In this document: piece by piece, positions 1-5,241 of the stretch
Position numbering within the stretch: position 1 is the stretch's first letter
How the letters are laid out: each line of letters opens with the position of its first letter
NCBI GenBank assembly: GCA_002435875.1
Contig: DIVN01000092.1
Span: 1 to 5,911 of the forward strand
Length of the DNA stretch: 5,911 nucleotides
Direction of reading: 5' to 3'
Source: Anaerolineales bacterium UBA6131
GTDB taxonomy: Bacteria; Chloroflexota; Anaerolineae; UBA2200
Notes under the pieces: model-generated
Told to the model about the DNA's origin: nothing
Databases searched by the model: none
What the model saw: only the letters and a program-made list of their open reading frames with translations
Program-made: the position numbers and the translations under genes

Positions 1-374
1 CCGCCCGCAGCCAGATGGCCGAAGGGCTGGTCAATCACTTCCTTGGTGACGAGTGGGAAGCGCAGTCGGCGGGCACAAATCCCGCAGGATACGTGCACCC
101 AATGGCTGTCCAGGTCATGGCCGAACTCGGCATAGACATCTCCGGTGCACGCTCCAAATCGGCGGATGAGTTCCGAGGAGCGGAGTTTGACTTGGTGATC
201 ACGGTCTGCGACCACGCCGCCGAGAACTGCCCTTTGTGGCTGGGCAAGGGGCGCAGGGTTCACGCAAGTTTCCCCGACCCAGCGACTGCTGTGGGCAACG
301 ACGCCGCGCAGTTGGAAGTCTTCCGTCACGTGCGCGATGAGATTCGGCGGGAAGTGCTCGAACTGTTGACATAA
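1..374 (+). CDS. arsC: Thioredoxin-coupled arsenate reductase, 5'-truncated by the window edge
   Basis: Cytoplasmic enzyme that reduces arsenate to arsenite for export, using the low-molecular-weight phosphatase fold and a cysteine relay recycled by thioredoxin. The frame is already open at the window edge and reads ARSQMAEG from base 3, the end of the family P-loop (CxGNSxRSQMAEG). The catalytic first cysteine and about 14 residues therefore lie upstream, and the ATG at 15 is an internal Met. Counting from that Met, the diagnostic segment ITVCDHAAENCP places the two relay cysteines at 65 and 72 (codons 207-209 and 228-230). Their C-x6-C spacing is that of Trx-type ArsC, and plain tyrosine phosphatases lack it. 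The FPDPA segment (Asp88) matches the general-acid DP motif. It ends at TAA 372-374, 18 bases before the next gene. The neighbouring phoU fits arsenate entry through phosphate uptake. I am confident of the family and unsure only of the missing start. Confidence 0.9.
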   Translation, partial: ARSQMAEGLVNHFLGDEWEAQSAGTNPAGYVHPMAVQVMAELGIDISGARSKSADEFRGAEFDLVITVCDHAAENCPLWLGKGRRVHASFPDPATAVGNDAAQLEVFRHVRDEIRREVLELLT

Positions 375-376
375 GT

Positions 377-387
377 AGGAAGAGGGG
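377..387 (+). promoter_or_regulatory. Ribosome binding site for the 63-residue membrane protein
   Basis: The purine-rich run AGGAAGAGGGG ends 5 bases before the ATG at 393. It is a good Shine-Dalgarno match and supports the small downstream frame as a real gene rather than a chance ORF. Confidence 0.6.
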
Positions 388-392
388 TTGCC

Positions 393-584
393 ATGTGGAT
401 CTACGGGAATCGAAAGAACGACTATGCGGCGCTGCTACTATCTGGCGTCCTGCTGTTGGCGGTCAGCCAGGGTTTGGAGGGCATTGAGGGGGCTACGTCG
501 GCTTTTTTCCGAGGGTTGACCGTCGGACTGTCCATCGTTTGCAGTGTGATTGGGCTTCTTCTGTACGGCCGGCAAAAGGGGTAG
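393..584 (+). CDS. Small two-span membrane protein of unknown function
   Basis: I do not recognise this 63-residue product. It starts with a short polar, basic N-terminus (residues 1-10, including RKND). A first hydrophobic stretch covers about residues 11-28 (YAALLLSGVLLLAVSQGL), followed by a short loop with two Glu. A second hydrophobic stretch covers about 41-58 (GLTVGLSIVCSVIGLLLYG), and the tail is short and basic (RQKG). This is the profile of a helical-hairpin inner-membrane protein, with both ends probably cytoplasmic by the positive-inside rule. A good Shine-Dalgarno sequence, only 18 bases to arsC and 6 bases to phoU, argue that it is real and cotranscribed. A role in arsenate or phosphate transport or signalling is a guess from position alone. 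Confidence 0.7.
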   Translation: MWIYGNRKNDYAALLLSGVLLLAVSQGLEGIEGATSAFFRGLTVGLSIVCSVIGLLLYGRQKG

Positions 585-590
585 AATCCT

Positions 591-1262
591 ATGCCACGAC
601 AAGCATTCGACCGAGAACTGGAAAGGTTGCAGGGAGATGTGCTGGCGCTGGGCAGCATGGCGGAGAAGGCCCTTCTTGAGTCGGTGGCCGCTCTCAAGCG
701 CCGCGACCTGGAAGTGTCCCAACGTCTGATCACCAGAGACCGCATCGTCAATGAGAAGCGTTTCGCCATCGAAGCGGACTGCATATCGCTCATCGCCACA
801 CAGCAGCCGATGGCGAAGGATCTGCGAATCCTGGCTGCTGTGCTGGAGATTGTTACTGAACTGGAGCGGATTGCGGACTACGCCAAGGGCATTGCGAAGA
901 TCAACCTGATGATGGGGTTTGAGCCGCTGATCAAACCGCTGGTGGATATTCCGCGGATGGCCGAGAAGGCCCAGGACATGCTCCATCGCGCCTTGGACGC
1001 TTTCGTGCGCCAGGATGTCGCCCTGGCGCGGGCGATTCCGCAAGAGGATGACGAGGTGGATGGGCTGTACAACCAGGTCTACAGGGAACTGATGACCTAT
1101 ATCATCGCCGACCCAAGCATTATTCAGCAGGCGAACTACCTGTTGTGGGTGGCGCACAACCTGGAACGTGCCGCCGACCGGGTCAGCAATATTTGTGAGC
1201 GCGTGGTCTTCACCGTTACAGGCGAGATGCTGGAACTGGACTCGGATGACACCGGCGTTTAG
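591..1262 (+). CDS. phoU: PhoU phosphate signalling and uptake regulator
   Basis: PhoU is a cytoplasmic, metal-binding helical protein. It connects the PstSCAB phosphate transporter to the PhoR/PhoB two-component system and restrains phosphate uptake and Pho signalling when phosphate is plentiful. The product is 223 residues, close to the usual 215-240. It contains the two tandem PhoU helical repeats: the first has ERIAD at 92-96, the second ERAAD at 192-196. These are the E-x3-D metal-ligand motifs, spaced exactly 100 residues apart. QQPMAKDLR at 71-79 is a typical family segment in the first repeat. The start is ATG 591, preceded by AAAAGGGG (574-581), which overlaps the stop of the small membrane gene. 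It ends at TAG 1260-1262, about 60 bases before a strong terminator. No pst genes lie in the window; they may lie upstream of arsC or elsewhere. Confidence 0.95.
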   Translation: MPRQAFDRELERLQGDVLALGSMAEKALLESVAALKRRDLEVSQRLITRDRIVNEKRFAIEADCISLIATQQPMAKDLRILAAVLEIVTELERIADYAKGIAKINLMMGFEPLIKPLVDIPRMAEKAQDMLHRALDAFVRQDVALARAIPQEDDEVDGLYNQVYRELMTYIIADPSIIQQANYLLWVAHNLERAADRVSNICERVVFTVTGEMLELDSDDTGV

Positions 1263-1320
1263 CATTGGTTGGTTCGTCCCCCGTCGGTTCTGCCTCAACC
1301 ATACTGAATTTGACACACGG

Positions 1321-1344
1321 AACCGCGAGTTTGCTCGCGGTTTT
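1321..1344 (+). terminator. Intrinsic terminator after phoU
   Basis: A perfect 9-bp stem (AACCGCGAG at 1321-1329 with CTCGCGGTT at 1334-1342), a TTTG tetraloop and a T run (1341-1344) form a classic rho-independent terminator. It lies about 60 bases after the phoU stop. It closes the arsC-phoU transcription unit and separates it from the response regulator. Confidence 0.88.
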
Positions 1345-1350
1345 GTGATT

Positions 1351-1369
1351 CTGTCAGACAGGCTGACAA
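1351..1369. promoter_or_regulatory. Short compact dyad, possible regulator binding site
   Basis: TGTCAG (1352-1357) and CTGACA (1363-1368) form a perfect 6-bp inverted repeat around a 5-base centre. CTGTC-A-GACAG at 1351-1361 is a second, overlapping palindrome. CTGTCAG followed 12 bases later by CTGACAA also recalls the CTGTCAT half-sites of Pho boxes, though those repeat at 11 bases. The site lies between the phoU terminator and the response-regulator promoter, about 160 bases upstream of that promoter's -35. A role as operator is inferred. A small RNA hairpin or chance is also possible. Confidence 0.3.
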
Positions 1370-1527
1370 GGAGAATCTGCCCAACAAGTTTCTTGGCATG
1401 TCGGGGAAGATGCAGTGAACCGCAGAATTCAACCCCCATCGGTTCCGCGAGCACCTGGGAAGCGCAGGGCGTTTTCGGGACGGTACTGACTTTCGGGCAC
1501 TACGCGGAGACAAATGCGGGAGGTGCC

Positions 1528-1556
1528 TTGCCAGGTTGGTCGCACCATGCTAGAAT
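1528..1556 (+). promoter_or_regulatory. Sigma-70-type promoter for the response regulator (and perhaps larEBC)
   Basis: The -35 box TTGCCA (1528-1533), a 17-base spacer and the -10 box TAGAAT (1551-1556) closely match the housekeeping consensus. A start near 1563 would give a leader of about 30-40 bases before the response-regulator start. The box lies downstream of the terminator in an otherwise empty gap, and no comparable promoter is visible before larE. This promoter may therefore drive the whole regulator-lar unit. Confidence 0.7.
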
Positions 1557-1564
1557 AATGGTGC
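1542..1564. promoter_or_regulatory. Inverted repeat spanning the -10 box, candidate operator
   Basis: GCACCAT (1542-1548) and ATGGTGC (1558-1564) are perfect 7-bp inverted repeats with a 9-base centre that includes the TAGAAT -10 box. A dimeric repressor bound here would block RNA polymerase. No candidate repressor is encoded nearby. The adjacent OmpR-family protein would more typically bind direct repeats. The regulatory role is inferred from placement only. Confidence 0.4.
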
Positions 1565-1591
1565 AGATGCTTCTGCCCAACTCACGAGCGG

Positions 1592-2317
1592 GTGGCACAA
1601 ATGGAACAGGATGCCAAAGATACAGTCCTCGTTGTAGAAGACGATCCGACGCTGCTGGAGACTCTGGAATACAACCTCAACCGTCAGGGCTATCGGGTCG
1701 TCACGGCTGCCGATGGTGTGGCGGCCCTAGAGCGCGCAAGGCAGGAGCGACCGGATTTGGTTGTTCTGGACATCATGCTTCCAAGGATAGATGGCTTTGA
1801 GGTCTGCCGCACACTGCGCAAAGAGATGAGTGTCCCGATTCTAATGCTCACGGCCCGCGACGATGAGATCGACAAGGTGGTGGGACTGGAAGTGGGCGCG
1901 GACGACTACATGACCAAGCCCTTCTCCATGCGTGAACTCATGGCTCGCGTCAAGGCGCTGCTGCGACGCGTCAGGCTGATTCGCGAGGAGATCACAGTCG
2001 CCGCCCAGCCGGAGTCTGAGCGGATGATGTTTGGGGACTTGACGCTGGATCTATCTCGCGGTGAAGTGCGCCTTGGAGACAGGCCAATCCCGCTCAAACC
2101 GAAGGAATACGATCTGCTGGTGTTTCTGGCAAGCAACCGCGGTATGGTCCTGTCACGCGACTTGATTCTGGAACGTGTCTGGGGCTGGGATTTTGCTGGA
2201 GGAACGCGGACCGTCGATGTTCATGTCCGATGGATGCGAGAGAAGATAGAGGCTGATCCTGCACAGCCGACGCGTATCGTCACCGTGCGGGGCATTGGCT
2301 ACCGGTTCGAGGGATAG
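1592..2317 (+). CDS. OmpR/PhoB-family two-component response regulator
   Basis: Cytoplasmic DNA-binding transcription factor controlled by phosphorylation. The receiver domain covers about residues 11-125: acidic pocket VVEDD (Asp17/Asp18), phosphoacceptor Asp60 in VVLDIMLP, Thr87 in MLTARD, Tyr106 and Lys109 in DDYMTKPF. The winged-helix effector domain covers about 145-240, with TVDVHVRWMREKIE followed by the wing RIVTVRGIGYRFE. The length (241 aa) is normal for PhoB/PhoP-like regulators. GTG 1592 is the longest plausible start; ATG 1601 (three codons later) is equally likely, and neither has a strong Shine-Dalgarno. No histidine kinase is encoded here. phoU upstream suggests a PhoB-like role, whereas larE directly downstream suggests a link to NPN cofactor synthesis. 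The sequence does not settle which, so I give no gene symbol. Confidence 0.93.
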   Translation: MAQMEQDAKDTVLVVEDDPTLLETLEYNLNRQGYRVVTAADGVAALERARQERPDLVVLDIMLPRIDGFEVCRTLRKEMSVPILMLTARDDEIDKVVGLEVGADDYMTKPFSMRELMARVKALLRRVRLIREEITVAAQPESERMMFGDLTLDLSRGEVRLGDRPIPLKPKEYDLLVFLASNRGMVLSRDLILERVWGWDFAGGTRTVDVHVRWMREKIEADPAQPTRIVTVRGIGYRFEG

Positions 2318-2338
2318 CGTGTCACGCGACATTCTCTG

Positions 2339-3283
2339 TTGTGTCACCCAATCCCGCGCGCCGGACGTTTCTTGGCCCTTTCCTCTGGCACTTTTGCTCT
2401 CTTTTCGAATGGAGGCGCCGCCACTCTGGAAGTACATAGTGGGAATAGCAACCTAACCGACAAATCAAAAGCCCTTCGCAAGATTCTGCGCGAAATGGGC
2501 TCTGTACTTGTTGCTTACTCTGGCGGTGCTGACAGCACCTATCTGCTGGCCGAGAGTCTAGCCGCACTTGGCAGGGAGAGAGTTCTCGCGGTCACTGCTG
2601 ACGCGCCAATCCATGCCCGCGAAGAGATGCGGAATGCAGTCAGCTTGGCGCAGGCACTTGGCAGCGTCCACAGAGTGATGGAACTGTCCATCATGGACGT
2701 ACAGGAGTTTGCAGACAATCCTCCCAACCGCTGCTATGTCTGCAAGCGAGCGCTGCTGTCTGAACTGCTCTCCATTGCACGCCAAGAGGGGCTGAGCTGG
2801 GTCGTTCACGGGGCGAACCTCGACGACCTGGCCGACTTCCGGCCGGGCCAGAGAGCAGCAGAGGAGTTGGGCGTTCGCGCTCCCTTGATAGAAGCCGGCC
2901 TTACGAAGGATGACATTCGGGCGCTCTCTCGCGACCTTGGCCTGCCCACTTGGGATTGTCCATCACAGGCCTGCCTTGCCTCTAGGATCCCGTATGGTAC
3001 CCCGATTACGCGAACAGCGTTGGCACAGGTAGAGCAGTCGGAAGCATTTCTCCGCCGCCAGTTTGGACTGCGCCAGGTGCGCGTGCGGCACTTCGGCTCG
3101 CTGGCGAAGGTGGAATGCGAACCGGATGTCTGGGAGACTCTGTTGCTGCCAGACGCCAGGGAGCGGATACTTGCGTCATTCCGCGACTTCGGATATACCT
3201 ACGTCGCCCTGGATTTGGCGGGATTCCGCAGTGGCAGCATGAATGAGACCCTGGATCTCATCCGAAAGGGGGGCAATGGATAG
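2339..3283 (+). CDS. larE: LarE, ATP-dependent sulfur insertase of nickel-pincer cofactor synthesis
   Basis: LarE adenylates the two carboxylates of pyridinium-3,5-biscarboxylic acid mononucleotide and converts them to thiocarboxylates. The open frame starts at TTG 2339 (314 codons). Counted from there, the PP-loop is SGGADST at 61-67, preceded by GSVLVAY. Other family segments are NPPNRCYVCK (127-136), DDLADFRPGQRAA (162-174), GLTKDDIRALSRDLGLPTWD (187-206), ACLASRIPYGTPIT (211-224) and LDLAGFRSGSMNETL near the C-terminus. Cys132/Cys135 (CxxC) plus Cys212 suggest an [4Fe-4S]-binding LarE; Cys207 is extra. Family members usually have only about 20 residues before the PP-loop, so the true start is probably later. 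GGAGG (2411-2415) is well placed for CTG 2426, giving 285 residues, but no ATG or GTG is available. The last 8 bases overlap larB, implying translational coupling. Confidence 0.93.
   Translation: MCHPIPRAGRFLALSSGTFALFSNGGAATLEVHSGNSNLTDKSKALRKILREMGSVLVAYSGGADSTYLLAESLAALGRERVLAVTADAPIHAREEMRNAVSLAQALGSVHRVMELSIMDVQEFADNPPNRCYVCKRALLSELLSIARQEGLSWVVHGANLDDLADFRPGQRAAEELGVRAPLIEAGLTKDDIRALSRDLGLPTWDCPSQACLASRIPYGTPITRTALAQVEQSEAFLRRQFGLRQVRVRHFGSLAKVECEPDVWETLLLPDARERILASFRDFGYTYVALDLAGFRSGSMNETLDLIRKGGNG
2409..2456 (+). other. 15-codon ATG frame overlapping the larE 5' end, possible leader peptide or chance
   Basis: ATG 2409 opens a 15-codon frame (MEAPPLWKYIVGIAT) ending at TAA 2454-2456, out of frame with larE. 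It is the only ATG near where larE should start. It overlaps the GGAGG motif (2411-2415), and that motif is better placed to serve the larE frame. It could be a translated upstream frame that couples to larE, or it could mean nothing. Confidence 0.15.
2411..2415 (+). promoter_or_regulatory. Candidate Shine-Dalgarno that would place the larE start at CTG 2426
   Basis: GGAGG lies 10 bases upstream of an in-frame CTG (2426). It is the only convincing ribosome-binding sequence between the response-regulator stop and the conserved start of LarE. TTG 2339 and TTG 2372 have none. A CTG start is rare, so this is tentative. Confidence 0.4.
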
Positions 3284-4013
3284 TTTCGAGTTCGCAAACC
3301 CAGATGTATTTCGGCAGGACCGCAAGGGTGTGCCAGAGGTCATACTGGCTGACTCAAAAGCTGTTGAACAGTCTATGGCGATTGCCCGAGCGTTCTTGGA
3401 TGCGAAGAAACGGGCCATACTCAGCCGGGTGGGGCATGACTTGGAGCAGAGGCTTCGAGAGGAGTTTCCGGTGGAGCACGATCCGGCACAACCCGATCAG
3501 GCCTGGATGGAGTGGTACAGCGATGCGCGAGCGGCTGTGTTGCGGCTTGCCGGAGGCGAGCCTGCCCGTACAGGAGGGCGGGTTGGAATCCTGACCGCCG
3601 GAACGTCGGATATCCCCGTGGCTGCGGAAGCCGCGCTGATCTGCCAAGAGATGGGGTGCCACGTGGTGAAGGCCTACGATGTGGGGGTTGCCGGGCTTCA
3701 CCGCTTGTTCGAGCCGCTTCGGCAGATGCTCGAAGAGGTGGAGGTGGACTCTATCATCGTGGCGGCAGGGATGGATGGGGCGCTGCCGTCGGTCGTTGCA
3801 GGCCTGGTTGGCGTTCCCGTGGTCGGTCTTCCAACCTCGATTGGCTATGGCCTCGGTGGTGGCGGTGTCGGCGCATTGACGTCCATGCTGCAAACCTGCT
3901 CCCCGGGATTGGCCGTGGTGAACATCGACAACGGCGTTGGGGCAGGGGCGATGGCTGCGGTCATCGCGAACCGCGCGGCGGCCGCCCGACGCGAAGGAGG
4001 AAGACATGGCTAG
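3276..4013 (+). CDS. larB: LarB, NaAD carboxylase/hydrolase of nickel-pincer cofactor synthesis
   Basis: LarB carries out the first committed step. It carboxylates C5 of the pyridinium ring of nicotinic acid adenine dinucleotide and cleaves the phosphoanhydride, giving the biscarboxylate mononucleotide used by LarE. Start ATG 3276 (245 aa, normal for the family) is chosen over in-frame ATG 3243: it has AAAGGGGGG just upstream and gives the typical N-terminus. Family features are KGVPEVILADSK (17-28) and the PurE-like carboxylase core: GRVGILTAGTSDIPVAAEAA (101-120), YDVGVAGLHRL (134-144), VAAGMDGALPSVVAGL (162-177), PTSIGYG (186-192), and TCSPGLAVVNIDNGVGAG (207-224). Cys208 corresponds to the cysteine proposed to attack the pyridine ring. 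The family's usual GMEGAL is GMDGAL here, a conservative Glu-to-Asp change at 167. The gene overlaps larE and larC by 8 bases each. Confidence 0.93.
   Translation: MDSFEFANPDVFRQDRKGVPEVILADSKAVEQSMAIARAFLDAKKRAILSRVGHDLEQRLREEFPVEHDPAQPDQAWMEWYSDARAAVLRLAGGEPARTGGRVGILTAGTSDIPVAAEAALICQEMGCHVVKAYDVGVAGLHRLFEPLRQMLEEVEVDSIIVAAGMDGALPSVVAGLVGVPVVGLPTSIGYGLGGGGVGALTSMLQTCSPGLAVVNIDNGVGAGAMAAVIANRAAAARREGGRHG
3994..4001 (+). promoter_or_regulatory. Strong ribosome binding site that sets the larC start
   Basis: AAGGAGGA is nearly a perfect anti-Shine-Dalgarno match, 4 bases before ATG 4006. It lies inside the end of larB and decides in favour of ATG 4006 rather than the upstream in-frame ATG 3937. 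Confidence 0.75.
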
Positions 4014-5193
4014 GGTTGCCTACTTCGATTGCTTTTCTGGGGCCAGCGGAGACATGCTTGTGGCCTCACTCCTGGATGCAGGTGCGAGCATAGAAGATTT
4101 GCAGCATGCGCTCTCTGCGCTGCCGCTCGGAGGATACGAGACTCTGACGAACCCGGCGAGTCAGAAGGGGATCACGGGCAGGCGTTTTCACGTGCGCATA
4201 GATGACAGCGACAAGGTTCATCGGCACCTGAGAGATATCGAGGCACTGCTGGACGGAGCGGATAACCGCCTCTCGACCAAAGCCAGGCAGCGTGCTCTCG
4301 CTGTTTTCCAGCGGTTGGCGCGCGCCGAGGGCAAGGTGCACGGAGTTTCGCCCGATGAGGTGCACTTCCATGAGGTTGGCGCTGTGGACAGCATCGTGGA
4401 CATCGTCGGTTTCGCCATTGCGCTGGAGCTGGCGCAGGTGGAACGAGTCTACGCCTCTCCACTTCCTTTGGGCCATGGCTTCGTCAGGGCGGCTCACGGT
4501 GTTCTGCCCCTGCCTGCCCCGGCGACGCTTGAGATTCTGGCGGAAGCGCATGCGCCAACCCGCGCGGTGGATGTGGCGGGAGAAACGGTAACGCCGACAG
4601 GTGCGGCGCTGCTTACGGAACTGGCGCAGTTTGACCATCCCAACATGCGCGTAACCGCGGCTGGTTATGGCTTTGGCACGCGTGATGACTTCCCTTGGCC
4701 GAATGCAGTGCGGGTGTGGGTGGGTGAGGAGATGGATACCGTTCGCGGCGAAGACCAGGTGGTGCTGCTGGAATGCAACCTGGACGACGCAACAGGCGAG
4801 ACGCTGGGACATGCGATGGACCGCTTCTTTGCAGCTGGCGCGCTGGATGTGTGGTACACTCCGATTCAGATGAAGAAGAACAGGCCTGGGATTACTGTCT
4901 CCATACTCTCCAGGCCAGACCAGGCTGAAGACCTTGCCAGCGCGCTTCTGCGCGAGACGCCCACCCTCGGACTGCGCTGGCAGGAACTGAGTCGCCGCAC
5001 GGCAGACCGTCGTGAGGAGATCGTGCGAACGGAGTGGGGGGACATTCGCGTCAAGATCAAATTGCTGGGCGGGCAGGTGGCTGCCAAATCCCCAGAGTAC
5101 GAAGACTGCGCGCGGATCGCGCGTGAGCGTGGTATAACTCTCGAAGAGGTCGTGCGCATGGCAATTGTGCGCTTGGGGGCGCAAGCAGACTAG
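4006..5193 (+). CDS. larC: LarC, nickel insertase of nickel-pincer cofactor synthesis (single-frame form)
   Basis: LarC uses CTP to insert nickel into the bisthiocarboxylate mononucleotide, completing the NPN cofactor. From ATG 4006 the product is 395 residues, the usual full length. The N-terminal LarC1-like part has FDCFSGASGDMLVASLLDAG (7-26), HRHLRDIEALL (72-82) and HFHEVGAVDSIVDIVG (120-135), the family hallmark rich in potential metal ligands. TPTGAALL (196-203) closes this part. The C-terminal LarC2-like part has LLECNLDDATGE (254-265), GALDVWYTPIQMKKNRPG (278-295) and KSPEYEDCARIA (361-372). In Lactobacillus plantarum the two parts are joined by a programmed frameshift; here they are one uninterrupted frame. 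The His-rich insert seen before HRHL in many homologues is absent. The start overlaps larB by 8 bases. No T-rich terminator hairpin follows. Confidence 0.94.
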   Translation: MARVAYFDCFSGASGDMLVASLLDAGASIEDLQHALSALPLGGYETLTNPASQKGITGRRFHVRIDDSDKVHRHLRDIEALLDGADNRLSTKARQRALAVFQRLARAEGKVHGVSPDEVHFHEVGAVDSIVDIVGFAIALELAQVERVYASPLPLGHGFVRAAHGVLPLPAPATLEILAEAHAPTRAVDVAGETVTPTGAALLTELAQFDHPNMRVTAAGYGFGTRDDFPWPNAVRVWVGEEMDTVRGEDQVVLLECNLDDATGETLGHAMDRFFAAGALDVWYTPIQMKKNRPGITVSILSRPDQAEDLASALLRETPTLGLRWQELSRRTADRREEIVRTEWGDIRVKIKLLGGQVAAKSPEYEDCARIARERGITLEEVVRMAIVRLGAQAD

Positions 5194-5241
5194 GTCCGGA
5201 TCTGGCGACTGCAAGTGGCCAGTTGCGCAGTACTCCACACT
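5194..5241. other. Short convergent intergenic gap without a clear terminator
   Basis: This 48-base gap separates the 3' ends of larC and the opposite-strand glycosyltransferase fragment. A 16-base near-palindrome centred on GTGGCCAG (about 5211-5226) has one mismatched pair and no T run on either side. I do not call a terminator here, which is unusual between convergent genes. Confidence 0.4.

Noticed and set aside
1310..1315. Perfect TTGACA -35 box just after phoU
   Set aside because: No -10-like sequence lies 15-19 bases downstream; that interval is the terminator hairpin.
438..1454. Long - strand open frame of 338 codons opposite phoU
   Set aside because: It lies antisense to the clearly conserved phoU, its product shows no family motif, and GC-rich coding DNA often leaves such frames open.
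1372..1527. Possible riboswitch or small RNA in the gap before the response-regulator promoter
   Set aside because: Only short, weak hairpins are visible; I recognise no conserved riboswitch core, and most of the segment lies upstream of the promoter.
1168..1800. + strand frame running from the end of phoU into the response regulator
   Set aside because: It reads out of frame through two real genes, a terminator and a promoter; no family resemblance.
2387..2399. TGGCACTTTTGCT resembling a sigma-54 promoter ahead of larE
   Set aside because: The GG and GC elements are 9 bases apart instead of the required 12, so the spacing is wrong.
3512..4093. + strand frame inside larB and larC
   Set aside because: Arg/Gly/Trp-rich out-of-frame translation of larB, a typical shadow.
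4066..5238. Long - strand open frame of 390 codons opposite larC
   Set aside because: It is antisense to larC, whose conserved motifs run along the whole gene; the product is Arg/His-rich without recognisable domains.
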